Shown here: one piece after another, positions 18,509 through 26,373 of the stretch
How positions within the stretch are numbered: position 1 is the first letter of the stretch
Layout: each line of letters opens with the position of its first letter
Virus record (IMG/VR): IMGVR_UViG_3300046787_000408
Span: 1-64,000 of that record
DNA from: a virus
Reading direction: 5' to 3' (one strand)
DNA length: 64,000 bases
Notes under the pieces: model-generated
The model's database searches: none
What the model was told of the DNA's origin: nothing
What the model saw: the letters and a program-made list of their open reading frames with translations, nothing else
Program-made: the position numbers and the translations under genes

Positions 18509-19408
18509 ATGTCCTTAATCCCTAAACCTCCTGCCAAAGTAAACTATCTCAACAACCGAGATATCCTCAAAGAAATTCATCTCAGCAAAAATACCTACTG
18601 CTGGTATCGTGACAGAGACCTTGATCATCAATTTGATTTGATTCTGCCGTCAGTGGACAAGATCAATCAGCGCACTGTGGTAGAAGCACGTAAAAATCGT
18701 GCTGACCGTATCAAACGCGAAACAGGTGAAGTAATTGATCAAAAGAAAATTGCCAACACTGATCTAGTGTTTCGAATCACTGCTTGGGATCATATTCCCA
18801 AGGCACCCAAGAAAATAACCAAAGCCGAAGCCAAACGCAAAAAACTAGAAGACATCTTTGAACTAGAAGATGCTGTAACTGATGATCCATTGGCTGATCT
18901 TGTGGACGAACCTGTGCTGAACATGAACTATGTGCGACTGAATTTTCCGCCGTTTGAGCACTACAGACTAGACGAAGACAAGGTTCCTTTTATTGTGGGC
19001 CGCAGTCACTGGAAAGGCGATTTGGCCACAGGCGAGTTTTGTCGTGAACACGGTACTATGACTCGCAAGTTGGCCACTATGTTTATGAAACTGTGTGAGC
19101 GTTATGCCACACGCTCTAACTGGAGAGGATACACCTACAATGAAGAAATGCGTGGACAAGCCCTACTTCAACTATCACAGATTGGTCTTCAATTCGATGA
19201 GTCTAAGAGTCAGAATCCGTTTGCATACTATACGGCGGCTATTACAAACAGTTTTACACGTATCCTAAACATCGAAAAGAAAAATCAAAACATTCGCGAT
19301 GACATTTTGGAGATCAACGGTCTCAACCCATCATGGACACGCCAAAACTCCGGCAGCAAAAGCATGGCAGCTATGTCTGGTCCGGTTATTTCCAGCCTAG
19401 ATGAATAA
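18509..19408 (+). CDS. gp55: Late-transcription sigma factor gp55
   Basis: Phage sigma factor that directs host RNA polymerase to late promoters, 299 residues (T4: 185). The C-terminal half has the gp55 pattern: MTRKLATMFMKLCERYA, then YTYNEEMRGQALLQLSQIGL, the motif NPFAYYTAAITNSFTRILN (a sigma region 2-like helix for core binding and -10 recognition), and a basic tail. The N-terminal 130 residues include a Lys-rich segment (KITKAEAKRKKLEDIFELED), longer than in T4. It heads an operon of overlapping genes transcribed from a sigma70-like promoter, as expected for a factor needed before late genes. The many TATAAATA-like octamers in this window are its expected targets. The ATG was chosen because it is the first codon after the promoter. 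Confidence 0.92.
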   Translation: MSLIPKPPAKVNYLNNRDILKEIHLSKNTYCWYRDRDLDHQFDLILPSVDKINQRTVVEARKNRADRIKRETGEVIDQKKIANTDLVFRITAWDHIPKAPKKITKAEAKRKKLEDIFELEDAVTDDPLADLVDEPVLNMNYVRLNFPPFEHYRLDEDKVPFIVGRSHWKGDLATGEFCREHGTMTRKLATMFMKLCERYATRSNWRGYTYNEEMRGQALLQLSQIGLQFDESKSQNPFAYYTAAITNSFTRILNIEKKNQNIRDDILEINGLNPSWTRQNSGSKSMAAMSGPVISSLDE

Positions 19409-20291
19409 AACTCTACATCTAACTCACCCTGAATTTGATGTATCCTTGGTGCTTCCTGGGAGTGTGTTGTTGAATGATAGTACTCAACTGCTTTCGGGAC
19501 AGTGCTATCATACTTCCTTGGGAGATTTATCTGTACAAGAAGTGTTGTGCATCAGCAAGCAATTTGATGTTATAAATTTTATACCCGACAAGTTTGATGC
19601 TGACAGTTCCATCTACCACGAAACTGTTGTCATACTCAATTATTTGTCTCATAAAAAACCAGTAACTGGATACACACCTGTTGGTCAACAGGAATTTTTA
19701 TCACTGGATGTTCATGATCGATCTGATGGCCCAACAGTGTGGGTTTTTGGTTGCAGTCACAGCTATGGCGTAGGGCTAACGGCCGATCAAGAGAATTTTG
19801 GGCAACACATAAGTCAGCACACCAAGTTGCCATTGAAATTGGTAGCACAATCAGGTTCTAGTGTTCAATGGAGTTTGCGACATTTGATGCATGCCAACTT
19901 CCAAGAAGGAGATTTTGTAATCTGGCAACTTACATCTCCGGAACGCATCAGTTACGGGTACCCACCGTCAGAGCTTAGATTCTCTCAAGCAGTGAGTCGA
20001 CATTTGCTTGAAACGTACAATGATCAACAGCTATTGTTCAATCAGTTATCGTTGTTCAATCAAGGTGTACAACATTTAAGATGTCAGCCAGTCAAATTTG
20101 CAGTTATATCCATTAGTGGATCATCGCCGCTGTTTTATCCTTGTTTGACCGAATACAGCAAGCACCCAGAATTTTGTCATGTGCCAAATTACCTATTGGA
20201 TTTAGGAACAGATGGAGAACACATGGGTCCTTTGAGTCACAAGGCTCTTGCGCAATCCATACTGAATCATGTAAACTACAGCAATGAGTAA
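19401..20291 (+). CDS. SGNH/GDSL-like hydrolase domain protein
   Basis: 296 residues. After an N-terminal domain of about 110 residues without recognised motif, residues 113-124 read VWVFGCSHSYGV: the SGNH block I form often seen in phages (GxSHS with Ser119 as candidate nucleophile). Near the end DGEH at 271-274 supplies the Asp-x-x-His of block V. These suggest an esterase or acyl-hydrolase fold acting on sugar or lipid acyl groups; the substrate is unknown. Blocks II and III are less clear. It overlaps gp55 (8 nt) upstream and gp47 (8 nt) downstream, so translation is coupled in the early operon. Its base composition looks more AT-rich than gp47, a possible sign of acquisition. Confidence 0.75.
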   Translation: MNKTLHLTHPEFDVSLVLPGSVLLNDSTQLLSGQCYHTSLGDLSVQEVLCISKQFDVINFIPDKFDADSSIYHETVVILNYLSHKKPVTGYTPVGQQEFLSLDVHDRSDGPTVWVFGCSHSYGVGLTADQENFGQHISQHTKLPLKLVAQSGSSVQWSLRHLMHANFQEGDFVIWQLTSPERISYGYPPSELRFSQAVSRHLLETYNDQQLLFNQLSLFNQGVQHLRCQPVKFAVISISGSSPLFYPCLTEYSKHPEFCHVPNYLLDLGTDGEHMGPLSHKALAQSILNHVNYSNE

Positions 20292-21300
20292 TCTATTTAA
20301 AAAAGCCGCAATCTTTACCGACATCCACTTTGGCTTGAAGTCAAACTCAGTTCTTCACAACGAGGACTGTTTGGCGTTTGTCAAGTGGGCAACTGCCAAA
20401 GCAAAAGAGGAAGGTTGTGAAACCTGTTTGTTCTTGGGCGATTGGCACAACAATCGATCAACTATTAACATTGTCACACTCAACTACAGCTTACAATCCC
20501 TGGAGCACCTAAATGAGCATTTTGAACGTGTTTATTTTATTCCTGGTAACCATGATCTATATTATCGCGATAAACGTGACATTCAAAGCGTGGAGTTTGC
20601 AAAGCACCTCCCTAATGTTCAAATCTGTAATGATTGGTTCAGCGACGGTAATGTCACTATTGCCCCTTGGCTATGTGGAGACGATCATAAACGCCTGGCC
20701 AAACTAAAAGGCGATTACTTGTTTGGGCACTTTGAGCTGCCCGGTTATTTGATGAACGCAATGGTGGAGATGCCAGATCATGGGGAACTGCAACGAGATA
20801 GTCTTGGGGGATTTGGTCATGTGTTCACTGGGCACTTCCACAAGCGACAGACTAAAAAGAACATTACCTATATCGGTAATGCGTTCCCTCACAATTATGC
20901 AGACGCTGGTGACGACGAAAGAGGTCTCACTGTGTTGGAGTGGGGAAGAGCGCCTGAATTTCATGCTTGGCCTGCTCAACCAACATATCGTGTATATGGA
21001 CTCGCCAACCTTATTGACAACGCTGCAACACTTCTTAAGCCCAAAATGCATGTTAGAGTGAACCTAGATATTGAGATCAGTTACGAAGAAGCTAACTTTA
21101 TCAAGGAAACGTTTGTGCGGGACTACAATCTACGTGAGATGGCCCTGATTCCCAACAAGTCTGCAGGAGTAGATGAAGACATGGCACCTGGTGAAGTCAA
21201 GTTTGAATCAGTAGATCAGATTGTTACAGACCAGCTCACAAACATCGAATCTGAATTTTACGACAATAAACTCTTGCTCAAGATTTATCAAACATTATGA
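20284..21300 (+). CDS. gp47: Recombination endonuclease subunit gp47 (SbcD/Mre11-like)
   Basis: Metallophosphoesterase nuclease, 338 residues (T4 gp47: 339). Ordered metal-binding motifs are visible: FTDIHFG (residues 11-17), LFLGDWHNN (48-56), PGNHD (90-94), and later FGHFE and FTGHFHKRQ. With gp46 it forms the nuclease/ATPase that processes DNA ends for recombination-dependent replication and degrades host DNA. In T4, gp47 and gp46 are nearly adjacent. Here they are separated by two accessory genes but joined by overlapping start and stop codons. The ATG overlaps the end of the SGNH gene. Confidence 0.95.
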   Translation: MSNLFKKAAIFTDIHFGLKSNSVLHNEDCLAFVKWATAKAKEEGCETCLFLGDWHNNRSTINIVTLNYSLQSLEHLNEHFERVYFIPGNHDLYYRDKRDIQSVEFAKHLPNVQICNDWFSDGNVTIAPWLCGDDHKRLAKLKGDYLFGHFELPGYLMNAMVEMPDHGELQRDSLGGFGHVFTGHFHKRQTKKNITYIGNAFPHNYADAGDDERGLTVLEWGRAPEFHAWPAQPTYRVYGLANLIDNAATLLKPKMHVRVNLDIEISYEEANFIKETFVRDYNLREMALIPNKSAGVDEDMAPGEVKFESVDQIVTDQLTNIESEFYDNKLLLKIYQTL

Positions 21301-22694
21301 TTGTTTCATTGAATGCAATTTCTAAAAATTTTAGACTCTTCAATAATGATGAGTGGCTTTCACGCGATCTACTAACTGAATTTGTTGATCATTGGAAACT
21401 GATTTTTGTTGAAAAAAATCAGTTAAAAGCTGGAGATAAAATAGGTCTAGGATTTGCACTCACTGACATATATTATTTCGGCGCACTTATTGCTGCTGCA
21501 GAACTTGGACTCAAGTTGGTTGTGCTCGATGTGTCGTCAACAAAAAACGCAACCTCTGAATATTTTTTCCCCCTTGATCTTTTTGTGTCTGGTCCCATGT
21601 TGTCACCTGACAAACATCAGTATTACAGTACAGTCAGTTTACAAACTGAATTTTGGCATGTATGGGACAATTACACTACTACGTCTGACGGTTGGTGGGA
21701 TCATTCAACTAGATCTAGTATAGACCAGGATCTTGCGCTATTGTCATGCACTAGCTCAGGAACTACCAATCGTCCAAAAAAAGTTGAGCATAGTCACAAA
21801 TTTATATTCAACATATCTAAAAGAAATTGTAATCTGTTGAAATTCCGGGGCAATGTAATGCATATTAGAAATTTGCATCATGGCAGCAGTATTGCAACGT
21901 ACTTCCTTCCTTCACTAATGTCTGATGAGTGCACCGGACACTATGTTTTCAATGTAGAATCCCAATATCAAACAGCAGACCTGGTTCGGTACTGTGCTGA
22001 TCACGATATCAATCATATACAATTTCCATATGTAAATTTTGCTGAACAATTTTTAAAACAGGCAGTTTTACAAAATATCAAGTTCAATGATCTTACAATA
22101 TATGTACTATCATACATCAATCCGGCCTGGCAATCATTGATCCGACAGTGCGGCTTGGTAAAAATTGTCAGTATATTTGGTTGCAACGAAACTAGTGGGC
22201 CTTTGTTTACTAACAGTCTACAATCGAATCAGGTAGAGTTTGATTGCAAAATTTTTGTGGCCCTTGATGACTTTTATCAATTTGATTTTAATCAGCAAGA
22301 TCAACTAGTAGTGCATATCAATGACTACAACACATCTATTGTGATGCAGGATTCTTTCAGTCGGAACAATAATGTTTTTACCCACCATGGCCGCAATGAT
22401 CTTGTACGAATCAATGATGTTGAGGTTGATCTGTTTTGGATTTTGGATCTAGCAAAGAACGAACAGATCAATGCACAAATTGTACTAGACCGAGATCGGG
22501 AAAAACTATATCTAGCTGTTTGGGATCAAACTGACTTACAGTCAGTAACTGATCAGCTAAACGATAAGATTATTGATCGTTACAGCAACAAAGTAGTTAT
22601 TAGTTCTGCTATGCACTTAACCATGGACGAGTGTAGCTACGGAATCAAATTAGACCATGAAATCATACGAAATATTTTTCGAAAAAACATATGA
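21297..22694 (+). CDS. Adenylate-forming (ANL / AMP-binding) enzyme
   Basis: 465 residues with the signatures of the acyl-CoA synthetase / NRPS adenylation / luciferase superfamily. A3 phosphate loop LSCTSSGTTNRPKK is at residues 149-162, A5-like IFGCNETSGP at 293-302, and A7/A8-like HHGRNDLVRIND at 363-374. The C-terminal small domain of about 90 residues ends SYGIKLDHEIIRNIF, whose Lys may be the A10 catalytic lysine. Such enzymes activate a carboxylate as an acyl-adenylate and pass it to a thiol or amine; the substrate cannot be read here. It is about 50-100 residues shorter than typical members, mainly at the N-terminus. The ATG overlaps the gp47 stop (ATGA) and the last bases overlap the next gene. 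Hand counts of two 60-nt blocks give 23-27% GC against 43% in gp47, which suggests transfer. Confidence 0.82.
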   Translation: MIVSLNAISKNFRLFNNDEWLSRDLLTEFVDHWKLIFVEKNQLKAGDKIGLGFALTDIYYFGALIAAAELGLKLVVLDVSSTKNATSEYFFPLDLFVSGPMLSPDKHQYYSTVSLQTEFWHVWDNYTTTSDGWWDHSTRSSIDQDLALLSCTSSGTTNRPKKVEHSHKFIFNISKRNCNLLKFRGNVMHIRNLHHGSSIATYFLPSLMSDECTGHYVFNVESQYQTADLVRYCADHDINHIQFPYVNFAEQFLKQAVLQNIKFNDLTIYVLSYINPAWQSLIRQCGLVKIVSIFGCNETSGPLFTNSLQSNQVEFDCKIFVALDDFYQFDFNQQDQLVVHINDYNTSIVMQDSFSRNNNVFTHHGRNDLVRINDVEVDLFWILDLAKNEQINAQIVLDRDREKLYLAVWDQTDLQSVTDQLNDKIIDRYSNKVVISSAMHLTMDECSYGIKLDHEIIRNIFRKNI

Positions 22695-22939
22695 AAAAAC
22701 ATCAACACTTGTATAACAGCAACGAAAGCTACAAATCACATTTGGTATGGGCAATAACTTCAGGTGTCCAGCTGATATGGGCTGGCATCATGAGTCTGCT
22801 TCATGCAATTTATCCTGGCTGGTTCCCGTTTGGCGCTGCAAAAACAGTCATTGACTTATATTACAAAAGACTGCATAATCATGTTAATGACGATTATCAA
22901 CGCTATATCCAACAAGTTAAAAATCAAAAGAAATCATGA
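22691..22939 (+). CDS. Small putative inner-membrane protein (DUF6356-like)
   Basis: 82 residues. Residues 18-45 form one or two hydrophobic helices (LVWAITSGVQLIWAGIMSLL then HAIYPGWFPF), followed by an amphipathic segment AAKTVIDLYYKRLHNHV and a Lys-rich tail. The pattern N-ESY-x-x-H, hydrophobic helix, LLHAI-x-P, resembles the small proteobacterial family I remember as DUF6356, function unknown; this is from memory, not a search. It sits between the ANL enzyme (4-nt overlap) and gp46 (4-nt overlap, ATGA), so it is translated with them. It could anchor the ANL product or partner to the membrane, which is speculation. Confidence 0.72.
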   Translation: MKKHQHLYNSNESYKSHLVWAITSGVQLIWAGIMSLLHAIYPGWFPFGAAKTVIDLYYKRLHNHVNDDYQRYIQQVKNQKKS

Positions 22940-25017
22940 TCCAAATTAAAAAACTCACTGTCAAGAACTTTATGAGCGTGGGCAATGCCACGCAAGGTAT
23001 TGACTTTGATCGCAGAGACTTAACACTGGTACTAGGGGAAAATTTAGATCTTGGTGGCGACGGTAGTCGCAACGGCACCGGCAAAACCACTATCATCAAT
23101 GCTCTCAGCTATGCTTTGTATGGTAATGCCCTGTCAAACATTCGCAAAGACAATCTTGTGAACAAAACCAACGGCAAGAACATGTTGGTAAGTCTGGATT
23201 TCAGCGTAGGCGGACAGGACTACAGAATTGAACGTGGACGCAAACCCAACGTTCTAAAGTTCTATGTGAATCACGAAGCACAAGCTGCTACAGACGAAGC
23301 ACAAGGCGAAAACAAAGAAACACAAGAAGCCATTGAACGTGTGATGGGCATGAGTCACGACATGTTCAAACATGTGTTGGCTCTAAATACCTATACCGAA
23401 CCGTTCCTGAGTTTGAAAGCCAACGACCAACGTGCTATCATTGAACAGTTGTTGGGTATCACACTGTTGAGCGAACGTGCTGATCGTATCAAAGAACTCA
23501 ACCGGCAAACCAAAGATGCTATCTCGCAAGAAGAATTTAGAATACGAGCTGAACAAGAAGCAAACAAACGTATCGAAGAACAGATCGAAAGTTTGCGTCG
23601 TCGCCAAGTGATGTGGCAGAAAAAATACGACAGTGATCTACAGAGCCTGGTTGTGCAATACGATGACTTGTCAAAGATCAACATCGAAGTAGAATTACAA
23701 GCACACCGAGACCTAGCAGTTTGGAGTGATCAAAAGAAACAACAGGAAACCTACAACTCGTTGGTGGCCCGTAGTACCGCTTGGAAACAAAAGCAACAAG
23801 CTGAATGGCAAGCTGCTGGCAGTGCGTACTTGGACAAAAATCGCATCAACATTGATATTGAACTTGAAGCCTGGGCACAGTTGTCTGCTTACAATCAAAA
23901 GTCCAAAGACATTGCTGAATTACAAAAGCTAATTGAACGCTGTGTTCAAGACGAGAAGAAAGAAACCAAGCTAGTAGAAAAACTACGAGCCGAAATCCAA
24001 GAACTCAAGAATCACAAATGTTATGCTTGTGGTCAAGACTTTCATGACGCCAATCACGAAAGTGTGTTGGTCTCCAAGGAAAAAGCCCTTCAAGAAGCTG
24101 CACTACAGGCCCTGGCCACTAACACTCAATGGGTCGAACATACTGATGCTTTGCTAAAGCTAGGGGAGTTGGGCACAAAGCCAGTTACTCATTACAAAAC
24201 TGAAGCAGAAGCAATTCGCCATGCTGGCGAGTTAGCCAGCTTGAAACAGGCCATGGATGCTAAAGAAGCGGAAGTCAACCCGTTTGCTGAACAGTTGGCC
24301 GAGCTGGAAGAAGTTGTGCCTGGACCACAACCAGTCACACACTACGACACCGAAGCTGAAGCTATCAAACATTCTAGTCAAGTGGCCAGTTTGTTAGCAC
24401 AGATTACCAACAAGCATGCTGAAACTGATCCTTACACTGAACAGATTGATGAAATGACTGGGCAAGCTTTGCAACCGGTCAGTTACAGTCATCTTAATGA
24501 ACTTACACGAGTTCAAGACCATCAAGACTTTTTGCTCAAACTGCTGACTTCTAAAGACTCATTTGTTCGCAAAAAGATTATTGATCAAAACTTGAGCTAT
24601 CTCAACAGCCGACTCACACATTACTTGGATCGCATGGGCCTCCCGCACACAGTTAAATTCATGAATGACTTGTCAGTCAACATTGAAGAACTGGGTCGAG
24701 AACTGGACTTTGACAATCTTTCAAGAGGTGAACGTACCAGATTGATTCTCAGCATGAGCTGGGCGTTTCGTGATGTGTGGGAAAGTTTGTATTACCCCAT
24801 TAACTTGATGTTTATTGATGAACTGATCGACAACGGACTAGACACAGCCGGAGTGGAGAATGCACTGGGCTTGTTGAAACGCATGAGTCGCGAACGCAAC
24901 AAGAGCGTGTGGCTTGTGAGTCACCGAGACGAACTAGCCGGACGAGTTGAAAACATACTCAAGGTAGTCAAAGAGAACGGCTTCACAAATTACAATACAG
25001 ACGTAGATGTTGCTTGA
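22936..25017 (+). CDS. gp46: Recombination endonuclease subunit gp46 (SbcC/Rad50-like ATPase)
   Basis: SMC-type ATPase, 693 residues (T4: 560). Walker A GSRNGTGKTT ends near residue 52 with Lys50. Long coiled coils flank a zinc hook CYACG (Cys362 and Cys365). The ABC signature LSRGERTRL is near 595 and Walker B LMFIDEL near 623-629, followed by the His switch LVSHRDEL. Partner of gp47 in end resection and recombination-dependent replication. Between hook and signature there are two related segments, each with PVTHY-x-TEAEAI, an internal duplication in the coiled-coil arm that makes it longer than T4 gp46. The ATG overlaps the preceding stop. A perfect 11-bp hairpin overlaps its own stop codon. 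Confidence 0.95.
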   Translation: MIQIKKLTVKNFMSVGNATQGIDFDRRDLTLVLGENLDLGGDGSRNGTGKTTIINALSYALYGNALSNIRKDNLVNKTNGKNMLVSLDFSVGGQDYRIERGRKPNVLKFYVNHEAQAATDEAQGENKETQEAIERVMGMSHDMFKHVLALNTYTEPFLSLKANDQRAIIEQLLGITLLSERADRIKELNRQTKDAISQEEFRIRAEQEANKRIEEQIESLRRRQVMWQKKYDSDLQSLVVQYDDLSKINIEVELQAHRDLAVWSDQKKQQETYNSLVARSTAWKQKQQAEWQAAGSAYLDKNRINIDIELEAWAQLSAYNQKSKDIAELQKLIERCVQDEKKETKLVEKLRAEIQELKNHKCYACGQDFHDANHESVLVSKEKALQEAALQALATNTQWVEHTDALLKLGELGTKPVTHYKTEAEAIRHAGELASLKQAMDAKEAEVNPFAEQLAELEEVVPGPQPVTHYDTEAEAIKHSSQVASLLAQITNKHAETDPYTEQIDEMTGQALQPVSYSHLNELTRVQDHQDFLLKLLTSKDSFVRKKIIDQNLSYLNSRLTHYLDRMGLPHTVKFMNDLSVNIEELGRELDFDNLSRGERTRLILSMSWAFRDVWESLYYPINLMFIDELIDNGLDTAGVENALGLLKRMSRERNKSVWLVSHRDELAGRVENILKVVKENGFTNYNTDVDVA

Positions 25018-25035
25018 TACAAACATCTACGTTTT
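25001..25035 (+). terminator. Stem-loop overlapping the gp46 stop codon
   Basis: ACGTAGATGTT (25001-25011) pairs perfectly with AACATCTACGT (25022-25032) around a 10-nt loop, followed by TTT. The 5' arm and loop are gp46 coding sequence. The short U tract makes it a weak intrinsic terminator or an mRNA 3'-end protector. Confidence 0.55.
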
Positions 25036-25063
25036 GACAAATCACTGGCAGCAAAAATACCAC
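25034..25063 (+). promoter_or_regulatory. Possible sigma70-like promoter before the GIY-YIG gene
   Basis: A perfect TTGACA (25034-25039) follows the gp46 hairpin, but the best -10 at acceptable spacing is only TACCAC (25058-25063, 18-nt spacer). About 60 nt of leader would follow, with no strong Shine-Dalgarno sequence. Confidence 0.3.
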
Positions 25064-25126
25064 TAAAATAACAGGCAACACTTTGATCATGCTAACTAAT
25101 ACATAAGGCAGCAACGCAAAACAAAC

Positions 25127-25555
25127 ATGACTTGGTTATATCAAAACACCCCAGTTGAGACATTACCCGAAGAGTGTATTGGATTTGTATACTTAATCAC
25201 CAATAATCTATCTGGACGCAAGTACATAGGCAAAAAACTAGCAAAATTTAGCAAGACCACTTACAAAACAGTCAAGCAAAAAAACGGCATCAAAAAGAAA
25301 AAGAAGGTTAGATCAAAAGTCGATTCAGACTGGCGCGACTACTATGGTAGCAGCGAGCATCTAACCGCAGACATCGCACAATTAGGCACCGAAAACTTTA
25401 CCAGAGAAATACTTTACTATTGCACATCAAAAGCGCAGTGTTCGTACATTGAAGCTCGCGAGCAGTTTGATCGTAAAGTATTAGAATCAACAGATTATTA
25501 CAACGGCCATATCTCGGTTAGAGTACATGGCTCACATATCATAAACAAAATTTAA
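25127..25555 (+). CDS. GIY-YIG family endonuclease (Seg-like)
   Basis: 142 residues. The GIY-YIG core is seen as GFVYLITNNLSGRKYIGKK (residues 18-36): FVY stands for GIY and KYIG for YIG, followed by a basic stretch. WRDYYGSSEHL is at about 82-92, and a candidate catalytic Glu lies in YIEAREQFD at about 107-115. This is the free-standing Seg-type arrangement of T4-like phages, which cut related genomes at a nearby site and spread themselves. It lies just downstream of gp46 and upstream of a 440-nt non-coding structured region. Start is the ATG at 25127, after a purine stretch without a strong Shine-Dalgarno site. Confidence 0.82.
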   Translation: MTWLYQNTPVETLPEECIGFVYLITNNLSGRKYIGKKLAKFSKTTYKTVKQKNGIKKKKKVRSKVDSDWRDYYGSSEHLTADIAQLGTENFTREILYYCTSKAQCSYIEAREQFDRKVLESTDYYNGHISVRVHGSHIINKI

Positions 25556-25721
25556 GTCAGGCAGTTTCGGCCCGCACAAGCCAATATCGTGTGCCCTAGA
25601 CCTGGATCACGGATCACAGGGATGGAAGTCTTGCCGCGCCAGCAAGCACTCAATCAGTATCCTTGACAGGACCACGATCGCTAATTGCTGCGGTTTGATT
25701 GTTTGAAGATGAATAAAAGCT
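25556..25721. other. Non-coding stretch with a tandem GGATCAC repeat
   Basis: No credible gene. GGATCAC occurs twice in tandem (25604-25610 and 25611-25617), enclosed by CCTG and CAGG arms. A small TCCT/AGGA hairpin lies near 25660-25671. It is continuous with the structured region to its right, giving about 440 nt without a gene in a genome that otherwise overlaps its genes. Confidence 0.5.
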
Positions 25722-25745
25722 AAAAAGACGCTACCGTGGGGTAGC
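25722..25745 (-). terminator. Intrinsic terminator of the minus-strand gp26 operon
   Basis: Minus-strand hairpin GCTACC-CCAC-GGTAGC (25745-25730) followed by GTCTTTTT. It ends the structured region downstream of the last gene of the operon. Confidence 0.65.
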
Positions 25746-25990
25746 AGGTTGGCACAGTATGTTAGCGTATGTTGTGTCAATTGCCGTTGTGATAAAGACA
25801 ACACTCGAGGTACCGGACAACCGCCTCTGTAATGTGTTAACGCTAAGTGACTTGCCCGACTCGGATGAAGTTTCTTTGCCCTGTGCGGGCAAAGTGTGAC
25901 CATAAGATCTGGATGAATACTTAGTCGCTTCGCTCTTGAGCTAACAGTATGTGTGAGCGATAGCGAAACACTGATGTGCGTAGCACATCA
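25722..25990 (-). ncRNA. Candidate structured non-coding RNA or structured 3' UTR
   Basis: At least five complementary segments lie within 270 nt: TGATGTGC/GCACATCA (25972-25979 with 25983-25990, 3-nt loop); CGCTC/GAGCG plus CGC/GCG (25926-25935 with 25955-25965); CTTTGCCC/GGGCAAAG (25874-25881 with 25887-25894); a junction-closing TTAGCGT/ACGCTAA (25762-25768 with 25840-25846) around an inner GAGG-CGG-ACAA-CCG-CCTC hairpin (25807-25827); and GCTACC/GGTAGC (25730-25745). On the minus strand the last is followed by GTCTTTTT, a terminator, so I assign the minus strand. The region starts 8 nt after the last gene of the 28703-25999 operon. I recognise no known RNA family; it could also be a decayed intron linked to the GIY-YIG gene. 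Confidence 0.5.
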
Positions 25991-25998
25991 AAACACAG

Positions 25999-26373
25999 TT
26001 AATATATTTTCTCTTCTACTATATCACTGTTTGTGATTTGATTGATTTGGCGTTTGATTGCAGCTCTTTGATCGTTCTTGATATACACAGCCCTTGCCAA
26101 AGCAATGAAATCACTGTCAAATTGTTGACGTTGTTCGTGTTGCCTTTTGGCATCTTCAATATTCCACAGTTCTTGGTTTATTGCGTGTAGCTGTATGGTT
26201 TGTTGTGAGATGTCTTGGCTCAATGCCAACTGATTGAGAGTGCTGTTGAGCTGGGTTAACTCAACAGAAACATTGTGTGTTTGTGTGGGTGTGCGGGCAT
26301 GAGCCAATTTTATCTGCAAGATTGTTATCTTGTCAATCAACTCGCCTACACTAACCGGGACATGCACTATCAT
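25999..26373 (-). CDS. DUF6165-like protein
   Basis: 124 residues. The ends match the bacterial family I know as DUF6165, which has no assigned function: VPVSVGELIDKITILQIK near the N-terminus and an ARAVYIKNDQRAAIKRQINQ to VEEKIY C-terminus, with INQELWNIEDAKR between. It is all-helical, probably coiled coil, with no catalytic motif. In bacteria this family is often seen near sugar- or glycan-related genes, as far as I recall. Last gene of the minus-strand operon; its ATG overlaps the stop of the next upstream gene by 4 nt. Most of its relatives are cellular, so it is probably host-derived. Confidence 0.75.
   Translation of the reverse strand: MIVHVPVSVGELIDKITILQIKLAHARTPTQTHNVSVELTQLNSTLNQLALSQDISQQTIQLHAINQELWNIEDAKRQHEQRQQFDSDFIALARAVYIKNDQRAAIKRQINQITNSDIVEEKIY

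Noticed and set aside
25607-25903. Minus-strand 98-codon frame in the non-coding gap
   Set aside because: Odd composition, no Shine-Dalgarno site, and it runs across the terminator hairpin and several stems; the RNA explanation fits better.
25556-25990. tRNA, tmRNA, RNase P RNA or group I intron in the non-coding gap
   Set aside because: No T-loop GTTCRA box, no tag frame, no RNase P conserved blocks and no clear intron P/Q/R/S elements; left as an unassigned structured RNA.
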